From assembly GCA_019635285.1 (NCBI GenBank), contig JAHBZS010000025.1, positions 1-63,681 on the forward strand: a stretch of 63,681 nt of DNA, written 5' to 3'. Made by a program: the position numbers and the translations under genes. This stretch comes from Rubrivivax sp. (GTDB taxonomy: Bacteria; Pseudomonadota; Gammaproteobacteria; Burkholderiales; Burkholderiaceae_C). The notes under the pieces are model-generated. The model was not told where the DNA came from and did not search any database. It saw only the letters and a program-made list of their open reading frames with translations. This document shows, one piece after another, positions 53,601 through 61,975 of the stretch (positions are counted from its first letter, which is position 1; every line of letters begins with the position of its first letter).

Positions 53601-53862
53601 CCGCGTAGCCCGACGGCATCTGCTGGCCAGCGCGCTCGCTCGAGTCCGACGAAAGCCGCGCCATCACGCTGATCCAGCGTATTGGATCGACGGCCAACTG
53701 CCTCGTGCTGACTAGGTGGGATGCACGGCTTCCTTGTTGACCGGGCTGTTGCGCCGATGGCGGAGCGGTGCTTCAAAGCTTATAGGTGGGCCCCACTAAT
53801 TTGATTGGCAACCGCGAAACCTCGTCTCTACGATCCGGGCATCGAATCCTCCCGGAGGCCTT
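53418..53862. other. 445-base gap with possible mobile-element debris
   Basis: No intact gene is found. A minus-strand stretch near 53,500-53,620 reads LRGQLQAQRDLQEQNQRLLK, a coiled-coil-like sequence reminiscent of small transposase-associated proteins, but it has no start and no secure family. Confidence 0.35.
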
Positions 53863-54330
53863 ATGCCCCATTTGCCCCAAACGCTACGCCCGGCGCGACG
53901 CCTGTTTCTCCTGACGACCGCGCTGGCAGGGGGATTTGCCGCCTTGCCCGATGCTACGGCGCAGACGGCCTGGCCGGGAGACAAGCCGATCACCATCGTC
54001 GTACCGTATCCGCCCGGCGGAAGCTCTGACGTGATCGCCAGATTGCTCGGCCGAAAGCTCTCCGACGCCTTGAAGGTACCGGTTATCGTGGACAACAAGG
54101 CCGGCGCCGCCACCTTCATCGCCACCGACGCGGTCCGCCGCTCCGCCGCGGACGGCCACACGCTGCTGCTGGTCGACGTTCCCTTCGCGATCACCCCTCA
54201 CGTGCTACCCAGCGCAAACTACAACCCGCGCCAGTTCACACCGGTGGCTCTCGTCGGAACCGCCGCGCAGGTCTTCTGGGCCGAAGGAGGAAAGGGCCGG
54301 ACCCACGTCATCCGGCCGCTGTCACCATGA
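53863..54330 (+). pseudogene. Truncated Bug/TctC receptor joined to a probable umuD tail
   Basis: Codons 1-140 match a Bug receptor: leader RRLFLLTTALAGGFAALPDA, ITIVVPYPPGGSSDVIAR, VIVDNKAGAATFIA and HVLPSANYNP. After about 54,286 the sequence changes to THVIRPLSP and a stop ten bases before umuC. UmuD proteins end with a segment like THVI-x-PL, and umuD normally stands right before umuC, so the tail most likely belongs to a lost umuD gene. The receptor lacks its C-terminal two thirds and cannot work. Confidence 0.65.
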
Positions 54331-54339
54331 GGCAGGGCC

Positions 54340-55662
54340 GTGTTCGCGCTCGTCGACGTGAACAACATGTACGTCAGCTGCGAGCGGGTGTTCCGCCCGG
54401 CGCTGAACGGCAAACCGGTGGTCGTGCTGTCCAACAACGATGGCGCCTGCATCGCGCGCAGCAATGAAGCCAAGGACCTGGGCGTGCGCATGGCCCAGCC
54501 GTGGTTCGAGGTGCGCCATCTGCAGCGCACGGCCGGCCTGATCGCGCTGTCGGCCAACTTCGAGCTCTATGGCGACATGTCCAGCCGGATGATGTCGATT
54601 GCGGCCCGCTACGCGCCCCGGCAGGAGATCTACAGCATCGACGAATGTTTCCTGGACTTCGACGGCGTGCCGGGCGACCTGGTGGCCATCGGACGCGAGC
54701 TGCGCCGCCAGGTGCTGGCCTGGACCGGCCTGCCCACCAGCGTGGGCTTCGGTGCGACCAAGACGCTGGCCAAGCTGGCCAACCACGTCGCCAAGACGGC
54801 CGAGCGCAAGCCCGGAAGCTATCCCGGCGAACTGGCCCAGGTCTGCAACTTCGCCAACCTGTCGGCGGACCAGCTGGCGGCGGCGATGCAGGCCACCGAG
54901 GTCGGCGAGGTCTGGGGCATCGGCCGCAAGACCACGGCACGGCTGAACGAATGCGGCATCCGGACCGTGCTCGACCTGGTTCGCGGCGATGCAGCGGCGC
55001 TGGGCCGGCAGTTCAGCGTCGTCATCGAGAAGACCGTTCGGGAGTTGCACGGTACCGCCTGCCTGGAGGTGAACGACGCGCCCGCCGCGAACCAGCAGAT
55101 CATGTGCTCACGCTCTTTCGGTGCGCCGGTGACCGACCTGCCCACGCTGATCGAGGTGGTCAGCCAGTTCACGAGCCAAGTGGCCCACAAGCTGCGTGAC
55201 CAGGGCAGCGTGGCCGGGGCGGTGCACGTGTTCATCGCCACCAGCCCGTACCGCAGGAACGACCGCCAGCACGCGCCCAGCGCGACGCTGCCCCTGGGCC
55301 GGCCGAGCGCCGATACGCGCGTGCTCATCAGCGCCGCAGTGCGCGCGCTAAGGGGCGTGTTCCGCCCGGGCTTCAACTATGCCAAGGCGGGCGTGATGCT
55401 CGTCGATCTGCAGCCGCAGGCTCAGGAACACGCCACGCCGGATCTGTTCGCCGACGATGCGCAACCGGAGGGGGCCGCCAGGGGCAGCCGCTCGGACCTG
55501 ATGAGCGCGCTCGACGCGCTGAACCAGCGCTTCGGGCGCCATGCCGTGTCGGTGGCCAGCGCGGCACGCCGCACCGGACCGAGCGCTCACGCGTCGAAGC
55601 AGGATCGGCGATCGCCGCGCTACACCACGCGGATCGAAGAGATCGCCGTGGCGCGGGCATGA
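54340..55662 (+). CDS. umuC: UmuC-type Y-family DNA polymerase subunit
   Basis: A 440-aa Y-family polymerase. Catalytic acids are in FALVDVNNMYVSCERVF and YSIDECFLDF, and GFGATKTLAKLANHVAK matches the UmuC palm. The little-finger domain and a C-terminal tail with TPDLFADD, a beta-clamp-binding type motif, follow. The start is GTG 54340. Its partner umuD is missing; only a tail seems to remain just upstream, so the normal SOS promoter has been lost and expression would depend on the receptor fragment's DNA. Confidence 0.92.
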   Translation: MFALVDVNNMYVSCERVFRPALNGKPVVVLSNNDGACIARSNEAKDLGVRMAQPWFEVRHLQRTAGLIALSANFELYGDMSSRMMSIAARYAPRQEIYSIDECFLDFDGVPGDLVAIGRELRRQVLAWTGLPTSVGFGATKTLAKLANHVAKTAERKPGSYPGELAQVCNFANLSADQLAAAMQATEVGEVWGIGRKTTARLNECGIRTVLDLVRGDAAALGRQFSVVIEKTVRELHGTACLEVNDAPAANQQIMCSRSFGAPVTDLPTLIEVVSQFTSQVAHKLRDQGSVAGAVHVFIATSPYRRNDRQHAPSATLPLGRPSADTRVLISAAVRALRGVFRPGFNYAKAGVMLVDLQPQAQEHATPDLFADDAQPEGAARGSRSDLMSALDALNQRFGRHAVSVASAARRTGPSAHASKQDRRSPRYTTRIEEIAVARA

Positions 55663-55777
55663 CGCCTGTCCTGGGGCCGCAATGAGCCTCGATGAGGTCA
55701 GCGCCTTGCGATGCGGGTGACCATGGTCGCAAAATCCCTGACAAGCCGCGATGTGGGGCCGCGCGATCGGAGGATGC

Positions 55778-57109
55778 ATGCTTGCGAACCTAGCGCCGGA
55801 CACCAAGGGCGACATCGTCGCCGAGAACATACGCGCGGTGCAGGCGATCTACTTCGCCCAGCACCTGGAGAGCATGCGCGCATTCGAGGTTGTCGATCGC
55901 CTCGTCGAGCTCTATCAGCAGGGGCAGTTGCCGCTGGGTAGCGGAAAGGCGGGCAGCCTGCTCGAGCGCTACGCGGCCGCGGCCGGTCGGCTTTCTGCAC
56001 GGCAGCGCCAGCAGCTCTACGCCGGCGCATTGGGCGTCGCAGGAGTAGCGGCCGATGCCGTGCCGACCAACCATGAGTTCCTCTCGCTGTGGCTGCGGCT
56101 GATCACGGCCGTGGCGCTGCTCGATCGCCGGCAGGACGCTTCGTCCCTGCTGGCGCGACCGCATGGGGTGTCGGCGGTGGCCTGGCGCGATGCCCGCGCG
56201 CTGGCAACCAACGCCTCGGTGCATGGCGCGGCACTGATCGGCCCGGTCAGGCAGTTCTCCGTGATCGCCAACCTGTTGCGCGCAGTGCTGCAAGCGCCCG
56301 AGATCCGCAAAGCCTTCGGCGCTCGCGATATGTGGCACGTCATCGAGCAGGTCGCTGCGGTCTACCTGGGTGGGGCACGCAACATGGCGCGAGACAGAAG
56401 GCTGGCGCAAGCCGGCAGCGCGATCCTGGAGTGGGTGGCCGAGCATGCCGATGCGTTGGCCAAGCCGGTCGCCCCAACTCCGTTCCCCGACCCGGCGCTG
56501 CTCGACGCCGTGCAGGCGTGGCTTGCGGCCAGCGGCGAAGGAGACGACGCGGAGAACGACACCAAGCCGAGCAATTGGCCCGCACTTGCATCCCCATCGG
56601 CGCGACTGTGGGCGCTGGCCAGCGAGTTGGTGCGGATCATGGGGATCGAAGCCTTGCTCGGCCGCCGAGAGCCCGCGGCCGCACCGGCGGATGAGGCGCA
56701 TCCGCAGGGTTTGGTCGTGCTGTTCTGCGGTGCGGCCGGCGCGGGCAAGACGCTCGGCGCGCATACGCTGGCGGCGACGCTGTCGCGCGATCTCATGCGC
56801 GTGGATCTGAGACAGGTCCTGAGCCAGGCCATTGGCGAGACCGAGAAGAACCTGAATGCCGTGCTCGCACAGGTCGAGCACAGCGGTGCGGTGTTGCTGC
56901 TGGACGAGGCGGATGCCTTGTTCGGCAAGCGCACCGACGTGCAGGATGCCCACGACCGCTACACCGACTCGGAGATCGACCGCCTGCTGCAGCGTCTGCA
57001 GGCGCACAAGGGGATGGTCATTCTGGAGAGCACGGCTGTTCCGTCGGGATCGGGTGCGGCCGGGAGATTGGTGGCGGGGCTGAGTCATGTCGTGCACTTC
57101 CCGAGGTGA
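55778..57109 (+). CDS. AAA+ ATPase related to contractile-injection-system ATPases, divergent C-terminus
   Basis: A 443-aa protein. The N-terminal 300 residues are helical with no known family. The AAA+ module has Walker A GAAGAGKTLG at 318-327, GETEKNLNAVLAQVE, Walker B VLLLDEADALFGKR at 372-385 and the DAHDRYTDSEIDRLLQRLQ stretch that marks Afp15/PVC15-like ATPases. The usual sensor-1 Asn (LATN) is replaced by ILEST and the arginine finger is not visible, so hydrolysis may be impaired. GGAGG precedes ATG 55778. No injection-system genes adjoin it; it is an orphan here. Confidence 0.75.
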   Translation: MLANLAPDTKGDIVAENIRAVQAIYFAQHLESMRAFEVVDRLVELYQQGQLPLGSGKAGSLLERYAAAAGRLSARQRQQLYAGALGVAGVAADAVPTNHEFLSLWLRLITAVALLDRRQDASSLLARPHGVSAVAWRDARALATNASVHGAALIGPVRQFSVIANLLRAVLQAPEIRKAFGARDMWHVIEQVAAVYLGGARNMARDRRLAQAGSAILEWVAEHADALAKPVAPTPFPDPALLDAVQAWLAASGEGDDAENDTKPSNWPALASPSARLWALASELVRIMGIEALLGRREPAAAPADEAHPQGLVVLFCGAAGAGKTLGAHTLAATLSRDLMRVDLRQVLSQAIGETEKNLNAVLAQVEHSGAVLLLDEADALFGKRTDVQDAHDRYTDSEIDRLLQRLQAHKGMVILESTAVPSGSGAAGRLVAGLSHVVHFPR

Positions 57110-57349
57110 CGACACCAGTGCCGATAGGGTTCCGAGCGAACCTCGCGCCACAGGCGTCAAACGCCACTTGCGACCGACCGTCCAAGACTACCAACGGTCC
57201 TCCGTCGCTGAGTTGCGAACTGGCGCTTACGACCCTGAAGAGACTCTCGTGTTCAAAATTCTTTGCCACGAAGCAGCCGGCAAGACACGAGTACGGACCT
57301 CGGAAGAAGGTCCACGAGGATCGAGTTTGCCGCGCGCTCGCACCGAGCG

Positions 57350-58066
57350 CTACTTGTGACGTCCGAACCGCCCGAACCTGTCCAGCGCATAGGGCACAAG
57401 GTCAATGTCCGCCGGCTGCCCGCGAACCAGCCGGGTGATCGTGCGTGCGCTGGCTGCAGACAGAGTCCATCCCATCGCTCCGTGTCCGCAGTTCGCATGG
57501 ACGTTGGTCACGGCAGAGGTGCCCAGAAAGGGCAAGCCGTCAGGCGTCATTGGTCGCTGTCCGACCCAACGCGTGCCCTGACGACCGATGAGTTGTGGAC
57601 GCAGGTGCCGCGCGAAGCCTTCGAGCGCCTCGAACCGCCTGGCGACGACATCGGCGGTGGGCGATCCGACGTCCGCAAATCCCGTCAGGCGGAGCGTCGA
57701 GTCGTCCAAAGGGGCCCATGCCACCTTGTGTAGCAAGGACACCCCGCTGCTCGAAGGCAGGACATCCACGCCGCGATAGGTCATTGAGTATCCCGTGGCT
57801 GGATAGATGGGGATGTTGTGGCCAAGCAGACGGAAGAGCTCTCGCGACTGCAGGCCCGCAGCTACGACAACCGCGTCCACACTGAACAGAGCAGAGCTCG
57901 TGCGGACCGCCCCGACCCGACCCTGTACCAGTTCGAACCCGACCACCGCAGTGCCGTACTGCACCGCCGCACCCAAGGCAACGGCCACCTCGAGCGCCTC
58001 GACCGTGAATCGTGCCGCATCGCCGGTGGCGTCCGCCGGGCAGAACGTCGACTGCTCGAACGCGAT
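57350..58066 (-). pseudogene. C-terminal remnant of a DadA-like FAD amino-acid dehydrogenase
   Basis: From about 58,066 downward the minus strand reads FEQSTFCPADATGDAARFTV, VVVAAGLQSRELFRLLGHN, IPIYPATGYSMTYRG and WVGQRPMTPDGLPFLG, matching D-amino-acid dehydrogenase. The N-terminal FAD-binding half is absent, and at the junction the sequence turns into the 3' part of the patatin gene in another frame. It has no start of its own and is inactive. Confidence 0.75.
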
Positions 58067-59045
58067 GGATGCTCGACAAGTTGCGCCAGGGTCCCTCCAG
58101 CACTTGGTCGTTCTTGTTGGGACCGTGAAAGAACGTCGGCGCCGCCGCCAGGTGTTGACGGAACGGCGCGAATCTCGGATCGCCCAGCGCGCGCTGTGCG
58201 GCATGTGTGCCGCGATCGCGAAGGGTGTTGGTCGATCCCGTGGTGACTGCGTCGAGCGCTTCGACATCGCGGCTCTGGTCGGGTGTGACCTTGTCGTCGA
58301 TCGTCATGTAGTTCGAGCCGAGCAGTTGCTGGAGCATGTAGTCGACTGACGACTCCTGCGCCGAGATGACCAGATCGAACAAGCCCCCGCGCCACTTGAA
58401 GAATCCACGGTCGAGGCTGGCTGCGCCACGCACCGTCGCGCCGATGGTCATCGTCCCGATCGATAGAACTCGAACGCAGGGCTCTCGACCTTTGGCCAGG
58501 AACTGGCGCACTTCTGCAAACACCCCCCGCTCGTTGCGTGCGAGTGGGAAGTAGACCGGAGCGGCCGCCGTAGCCAGCGCCACATCCACGAGGGTGCACT
58601 GGTGGTCAAGCTCGAAGGAGGGGTGGTGCGGCGTCTTGAAGAACTGCCCTCGGCCCGTTGTGCAGTTCACCGCCGGCACCAGCACGCGATGCTTGAGTTG
58701 CCCGACCGTCATGTCGGCGAACCGATCCGTCAGCACCGACCTCAGCCCCGCAGAATCGTGCTTGGCCGACCACCAGAAGCCGAAGACGCGTCGCAGCCAG
58801 CTACGCCGGTTGAAGATTCGGTCTCCTTGTTGCTCGAACAGTGCCTTCAGTTCGGCAGCAGGCACTTCCGCGGCGAGCCCCAGGGCCAGCATGCCGCCCG
58901 CGGAGGTGCCGCAGATGAGATCGAAGTGCTTCGCGAGCGGCCGACCGAGGGCGTCCTCCAGGACGGCAAGCACGGTCGCGGTGTACAAGCCGCGATAGCC
59001 GCCGCCCGATAGGGCGAGTACGTGGTACGGAGGTTGGTCGGCCAT
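57540..59045 (-). CDS. CapV-like patatin phospholipase, catalytic Asp lost, C-terminus replaced
   Basis: Residues 1-325 match CBASS-type patatin effectors: LALSGGGYRGLYTATVLAVL (oxyanion GGGYRG at 14-19) and CGTSAGGMLALG with the nucleophile Ser48. At residues 160-180 the text runs AAPVYFPLARNERGVFAEVR. Patatins have a D-G-(A/G) catalytic motif followed by about 15 residues at this point, which are missing without a frame change. The Ser is kept but the dyad Asp is gone, so the enzyme should be dead. After about 58,067 the frame runs through the DadA remnant out of phase to 57540. ATG 59045 lies 8 bases after a DUF2188 gene. Confidence 0.75.
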   Translation of the reverse strand: MADQPPYHVLALSGGGYRGLYTATVLAVLEDALGRPLAKHFDLICGTSAGGMLALGLAAEVPAAELKALFEQQGDRIFNRRSWLRRVFGFWWSAKHDSAGLRSVLTDRFADMTVGQLKHRVLVPAVNCTTGRGQFFKTPHHPSFELDHQCTLVDVALATAAAPVYFPLARNERGVFAEVRQFLAKGREPCVRVLSIGTMTIGATVRGAASLDRGFFKWRGGLFDLVISAQESSVDYMLQQLLGSNYMTIDDKVTPDQSRDVEALDAVTTGSTNTLRDRGTHAAQRALGDPRFAPFRQHLAAAPTFFHGPNKNDQVLEGPWRNLSSIHRVRAVDVLPGGRHRRCGTIHGRGARGGRCLGCGGAVRHCGGRVRTGTGSGRGGPHELCSVQCGRGCRSCGPAVARALPSAWPQHPHLSSHGILNDLSRRGCPAFEQRGVLATQGGMGPFGRLDAPPDGICGRRIAHRRCRRQAVRGARRLRAAPASTTHRSSGHALGRTATNDA

Positions 59046-59053
59046 GAGACTGT

Positions 59054-59278
59054 TCAGCCTTTTGGAGGGAAGCGATCCCGACCGTGGCTGTCCTTGTCGC
59101 GGATGCGGCCATCCGGACGATGGATAACGAGCTCCGAGCCCTGGTTCTGCGCGATGCGCCGAGCAGTAGCCTCTGCCTGGCCCTGGGTCGGATGCAGCGA
59201 AGTGGCGCGCTTGTTGCCTGCGCCCTTGACGGCCCAAGCGTCGCCGTGCGGCACAACATGTTGGTTCTTCCTGGTCAT
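59054..59278 (-). CDS. DUF2188-domain small protein
   Basis: A 74-aa protein covering one DUF2188 domain: NQHVVPHGDAWAVKGAGNKR, HPTQGQAEATARRIAQNQ, then ELVIHRPDGRIRDKDSHGRD. The role of the domain is unknown; it is a small basic fold often seen next to toxins and defence genes. It is upstream of the patatin gene by 8 bases and on the same strand, so the two form an operon. Confidence 0.85.
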   Translation of the reverse strand: MTRKNQHVVPHGDAWAVKGAGNKRATSLHPTQGQAEATARRIAQNQGSELVIHRPDGRIRDKDSHGRDRFPPKG

Positions 59279-59518
59279 GGTGTCTTCCCTTGCAGCCGAT
59301 GGGCTGGATAAAACAACAGTATCACTATAAGCTGTCTATCGCGTTGCTGCCCGCCTTGAGAACCACAGACGCAGTCCGCGGCAGCGCCTCATCGATGTAT
59401 GCGGGGCTGAGGCGAGAACCGGACAAGGCGGTCGTGTCCGGGTTTGGTATCTGCCCCGCATACTTCGAAGGGCGGCGGACCGCCCACGCGCGCCGTGACA
59501 ATTTGGAGAGCGAGCAAC
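59279..59518. promoter_or_regulatory. Divergent promoter region with an AT-rich island
   Basis: The 240-base gap separates the DUF2188/patatin operon from the + strand three-gene operon. The segment 59,309-59,340 is strikingly AT-rich for this genome and holds ACAG...CTGT half-sites 12 bases apart. It is a probable promoter/operator for one or both operons. Confidence 0.4.
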
Positions 59519-60151
59519 GTGGCACTGAACGAGGCCAGCGATCGGAAGTACGCGACCACGGCGGACGTCCAAGCCGCAATCGAGCAATTGGAGCTGGTGG
59601 CGAACCACAAGCTGTATCGCACAGCGCAGGGATTCCTTCCGGGATCGGAGTACGACAACCCGATGGAGTTGCTGAATGAGGCCGTCAAGCGCTGCATGCA
59701 AGCCGCGCTCGGTGAGCGCGGTCGTCCGTGGCCGCTCGACGTGGCCTTCGAGGCGTTCCTGATCACCGTGATGGAAGGCCTGGCCAGCGACTCGAGAAGT
59801 TCCTGGTATCAGCGCAACCATGTCGAGGTGGAGGCGCTCGCCGTTGAGGGACTCTCGAACGACGACGCCCTGGCACGCCACGGCCATGACAGTCCGGCCA
59901 TCGATGAGGAACTCCTCGCCGGGACCGAACGGCGCGAGCGCGAGGCCCGTGAAGAGGCCGCGATCACACGGATCAAGAACCACTTCGCTGACAACCAGGC
60001 CGTCTCCAACCTGGTTGACGGGAAGTTGGCTGACCTGAGCCCGGCGGAGATCCGGGAAATGTTCGACATGACGCTCACGCAGTACGAGAGCGCGCAGCGT
60101 GCGTATCGGCGGGGAGTGGAAAAGCTGTTCTCGAACGGGGGCACGAAATGA
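59519..60151 (+). CDS. Sigma-70/ECF-like protein, first gene of a three-gene module
   Basis: A 210-aa protein. Residues 40-92 (YDNPMELLNEAVKRCMQAAL ... VAFEAFLITVMEGLASDSR) resemble sigma region 2 of ECF-type factors, and residues 150-205 (HFADNQAVSNLVDGKLADLS, then IREMFDMTLTQYESAQRAYR) resemble a region-4-like helix-turn-helix. The core is shorter and more charged than usual, so DNA or RNA-polymerase binding is likely but classic sigma activity is not proven. The start is GTG 59519. It overlaps the next gene by four bases (ATGA). Three tightly overlapped genes suggest one functional unit. Confidence 0.65.
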   Translation: MALNEASDRKYATTADVQAAIEQLELVANHKLYRTAQGFLPGSEYDNPMELLNEAVKRCMQAALGERGRPWPLDVAFEAFLITVMEGLASDSRSSWYQRNHVEVEALAVEGLSNDDALARHGHDSPAIDEELLAGTERREREAREEAAITRIKNHFADNQAVSNLVDGKLADLSPAEIREMFDMTLTQYESAQRAYRRGVEKLFSNGGTK

Positions 60152-60567
60152 GCAGGAGCAAGCAGGCAGCGGAGATCGCCGCTCTGCGGCAGATCGCACT
60201 GGAGGACATTGCTAGGGCCAGCGAGACCGACCTTCGCGAGCAGGCACGGGAAGAGGCCCTCGACTTCAATGGCTTCGCCGAGCAGGTTCGTTCGTCCATG
60301 CGCGAAGCTGCTGCCGGAGTTCTTCGGGAGCAACTCGCCGCGAAGCGATCGGCGGCAGTCGTAGGCAAGGTAACAGCCGCGTCGTTGCGGCAACGACCCA
60401 CGCTCGATCGCATCAAGGCAGCGATTCAGGAGGTGTTCGCTCGGGAGCCGGACCTCAAACTCGCATTCAGGTCCGGGTCGAAGCAGTCGGACGGCGACTG
60501 GGAAAGCCTCTACGACGACCTTGTGAGCATGGGCGCTTTGAAGCCAGATGATGGCGATTCGCGTTGA
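60148..60567 (+). CDS. Small helical protein of the sigma-like/ImmA module
   Basis: A 139-aa soluble protein without a known family. The N-terminal 90 residues are strongly helical and charged (EIAALRQIALEDIARASETD, EQVRSSMREAAAGVLREQLA), possibly a coiled coil; the C-terminal part has TLDRIKAAIQEVFAREPDLK and an acidic end. It lies between the sigma-like and metallopeptidase genes and overlaps both, so it may bridge them, for example as an anti-sigma, substrate or antitoxin (inference). Confidence 0.7.
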   Translation: MSRSKQAAEIAALRQIALEDIARASETDLREQAREEALDFNGFAEQVRSSMREAAAGVLREQLAAKRSAAVVGKVTAASLRQRPTLDRIKAAIQEVFAREPDLKLAFRSGSKQSDGDWESLYDDLVSMGALKPDDGDSR

Positions 60568-61351
60568 GCACCTCAGTGAGCCGGAGAAGCTCCTGTGGAG
60601 CTATGGCGTCACCCGAGCGGAGCACATTGATCTCGACGGCATTGCGCGCGATCGAGGCGCGGAGGTTCGCTATCGGCCATTGTGCGGCTGCGAGGCTCGC
60701 CTCGTCGCTGTCGGCGAGAGGGCGATCATCAGCGTCAACTTGGCGAGCAAGCCTGAACGCCAGCGCTTTTCGCTGGGGCATGAGCTGGCCCACTGGCTGC
60801 GCGATCGACGCACGGGCGGGTACTTCTGCGCGCAAGAAGACGTGGCGCCGCAAAACGCCGAAGCGAAGTCTGCGGAGGCCCAGGCCAACGCGTATGCCAG
60901 TCAGCTGCTGATGCCCGACTACCTTGTCGAACGCTCGATTGCTGGGCGCAAGGTGAGTCTCGACACGGCAAAGCAACTGGGTGCCGAGTTCCGAGCAAGC
61001 CTGACCGCTGCCGCGCTGAAACTGGTCCGTCTCGCGACGGTCCCCGCTTGTGTGCTGTGCCACAACCAGAAGGGGCTTATGTGGTTCCGGAAGAGCGCGA
61101 CGATGCCGGATGACATGTACGTGCCGAGAGAACTCCATCATGAGACCGAGGCGTTCGGTATGGTGTTCGAGTCCGGCGAGCGCATGTCTAGGCCCACTAC
61201 GGAGGCGGCTGCTCGCTGGCTGTCCGGCGCGTCGATGCGAACTGCTACTGTCGAATCGCAGACCGTTCGACTCGCGGAGGGCGTGGTGTTGACCGTTGTC
61301 GCTATTCGGCAGGCGCCCAGGCGGCCCGCGGGAAAGTCGGCTGGAAGATAA
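60548..61351 (+). CDS. ImmA/IrrE-family metallo-endopeptidase
   Basis: A 267-aa protein with the COG2856 peptidase domain. FSLGHELAHWLRD at 75-87 holds the HExxH zinc motif, and the third ligand is likely the Glu in KSAEAQANAYASQLLMP near 110. The C-terminal 100 residues include a small beta-rich extension (LTVVAIRQ). ImmA cleaves phage repressors and IrrE cleaves a transcription regulator, so a repressor- or anti-sigma-cleaving protease is expected. ATG 60548 overlaps the end of the previous gene by 20 bases; ATG 60551 is an equal alternative. Confidence 0.9.
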   Translation: MMAIRVEHLSEPEKLLWSYGVTRAEHIDLDGIARDRGAEVRYRPLCGCEARLVAVGERAIISVNLASKPERQRFSLGHELAHWLRDRRTGGYFCAQEDVAPQNAEAKSAEAQANAYASQLLMPDYLVERSIAGRKVSLDTAKQLGAEFRASLTAAALKLVRLATVPACVLCHNQKGLMWFRKSATMPDDMYVPRELHHETEAFGMVFESGERMSRPTTEAAARWLSGASMRTATVESQTVRLAEGVVLTVVAIRQAPRRPAGKSAGR

Positions 61352-61400
61352 CCTGTGCTCGCCTTGACCAAGTCGGAATCAACGCGGCTGAAGCAGTCCC

Positions 61401-61690
61401 TCAAGTAGGGCGAGTTGCAGGGTCTGACCTCCACGAAGAATCGTCGCGCGGCGGCGATCCAGCCGGGTCATGCACGCGGGCAGAGAAGCCCGCCATCGCC
61501 CCCGTGGTCGGGAACAGCACCAGACAGATGCCGTCGGCCCGCCGCGCCGACCGATACAGGATCCCAGTATGGCCTGCGTCACGCACGATGTCGCCGATGA
61601 CCCAGCTCGGCGGCTCGACACCCTCGAGAAACGCCATATGCGTGACCCGCTGGCCGATGCCGCAGCACTTGGGGTACTCGGCAAGGCCGG
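61401..61690 (-). pseudogene. RES-domain toxin C-terminal remnant
   Basis: The minus strand reads FLEGVEPPSWVIGDIVRDAG, HTGILYRSARRADGICLVLF and, toward the end, DPAGSPPRDDSSW. This is the C-terminal part of RES toxins, NAD-degrading enzymes of Xre-RES toxin-antitoxin pairs (P-x-W, GILY-S, NLVL and DP-x-G-x-x-P-x-x-x-S-W pattern). The N-terminal catalytic half is missing and the sequence is fused out of frame to virB10, so it is inactive. No Xre antitoxin gene is nearby. Confidence 0.6.
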
Positions 61691-61975
61691 CGGCATCTCC
61701 AATCGTCGGCTCTCGGCGGTAGCCGCGGCCGGGCGGTCGCGCACTTGGAGCACTGGCTCCTCCGACTTGCCGCCGCCGCTCGCCAGGCGCTGCAGCCAGT
61801 AGGCCGCCACTGCGATGATCGACAAGAGCAGCAGCGCCACCGCGAGCAGCCCCTTCGTCGACCACGCTGTCCGCCGACGCGACGCGACGTCCGGGATGCC
61901 TGCTTCGCCCGGCAGCGGCTCGATCCTGTTGCCGTCACCGTTGGCCTCAGCGGAGAGTTCACGAGCCTCACTCAT
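61690..61975 (-). pseudogene. VirB10/TrbI N-terminal fragment
   Basis: The first about 95 codons match the cytosolic and transmembrane part of VirB10: GIPDVASRRRTAWSTKGLLA, then the helix LAVALLLLSIIAVAAYWLQR and RDRPAAATAESRRLEMPPAL. Beyond about 61,690 the similarity stops and a RES-toxin fragment follows in another frame. The periplasmic beta-barrel domain that bridges to the outer membrane is lost, so the secretion channel cannot be completed from this locus. ATG 61975 overlaps the virB9 stop by 8 bases. Confidence 0.7.

Noticed and set aside
57540-59278. A complete CBASS defence system
   Set aside because: No nucleotide cyclase or other Cap gene lies in the window, and the patatin lacks its catalytic Asp.
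59309-59340. LexA-type SOS box in the AT-rich divergent region
   Set aside because: The half-sites are ordered ACAG...CTGT rather than CTGT...ACAG, so it does not fit a LexA operator.
61401-61690. A working Xre-RES toxin-antitoxin pair
   Set aside because: Only the C-terminal part of RES is present and no Xre gene adjoins it.
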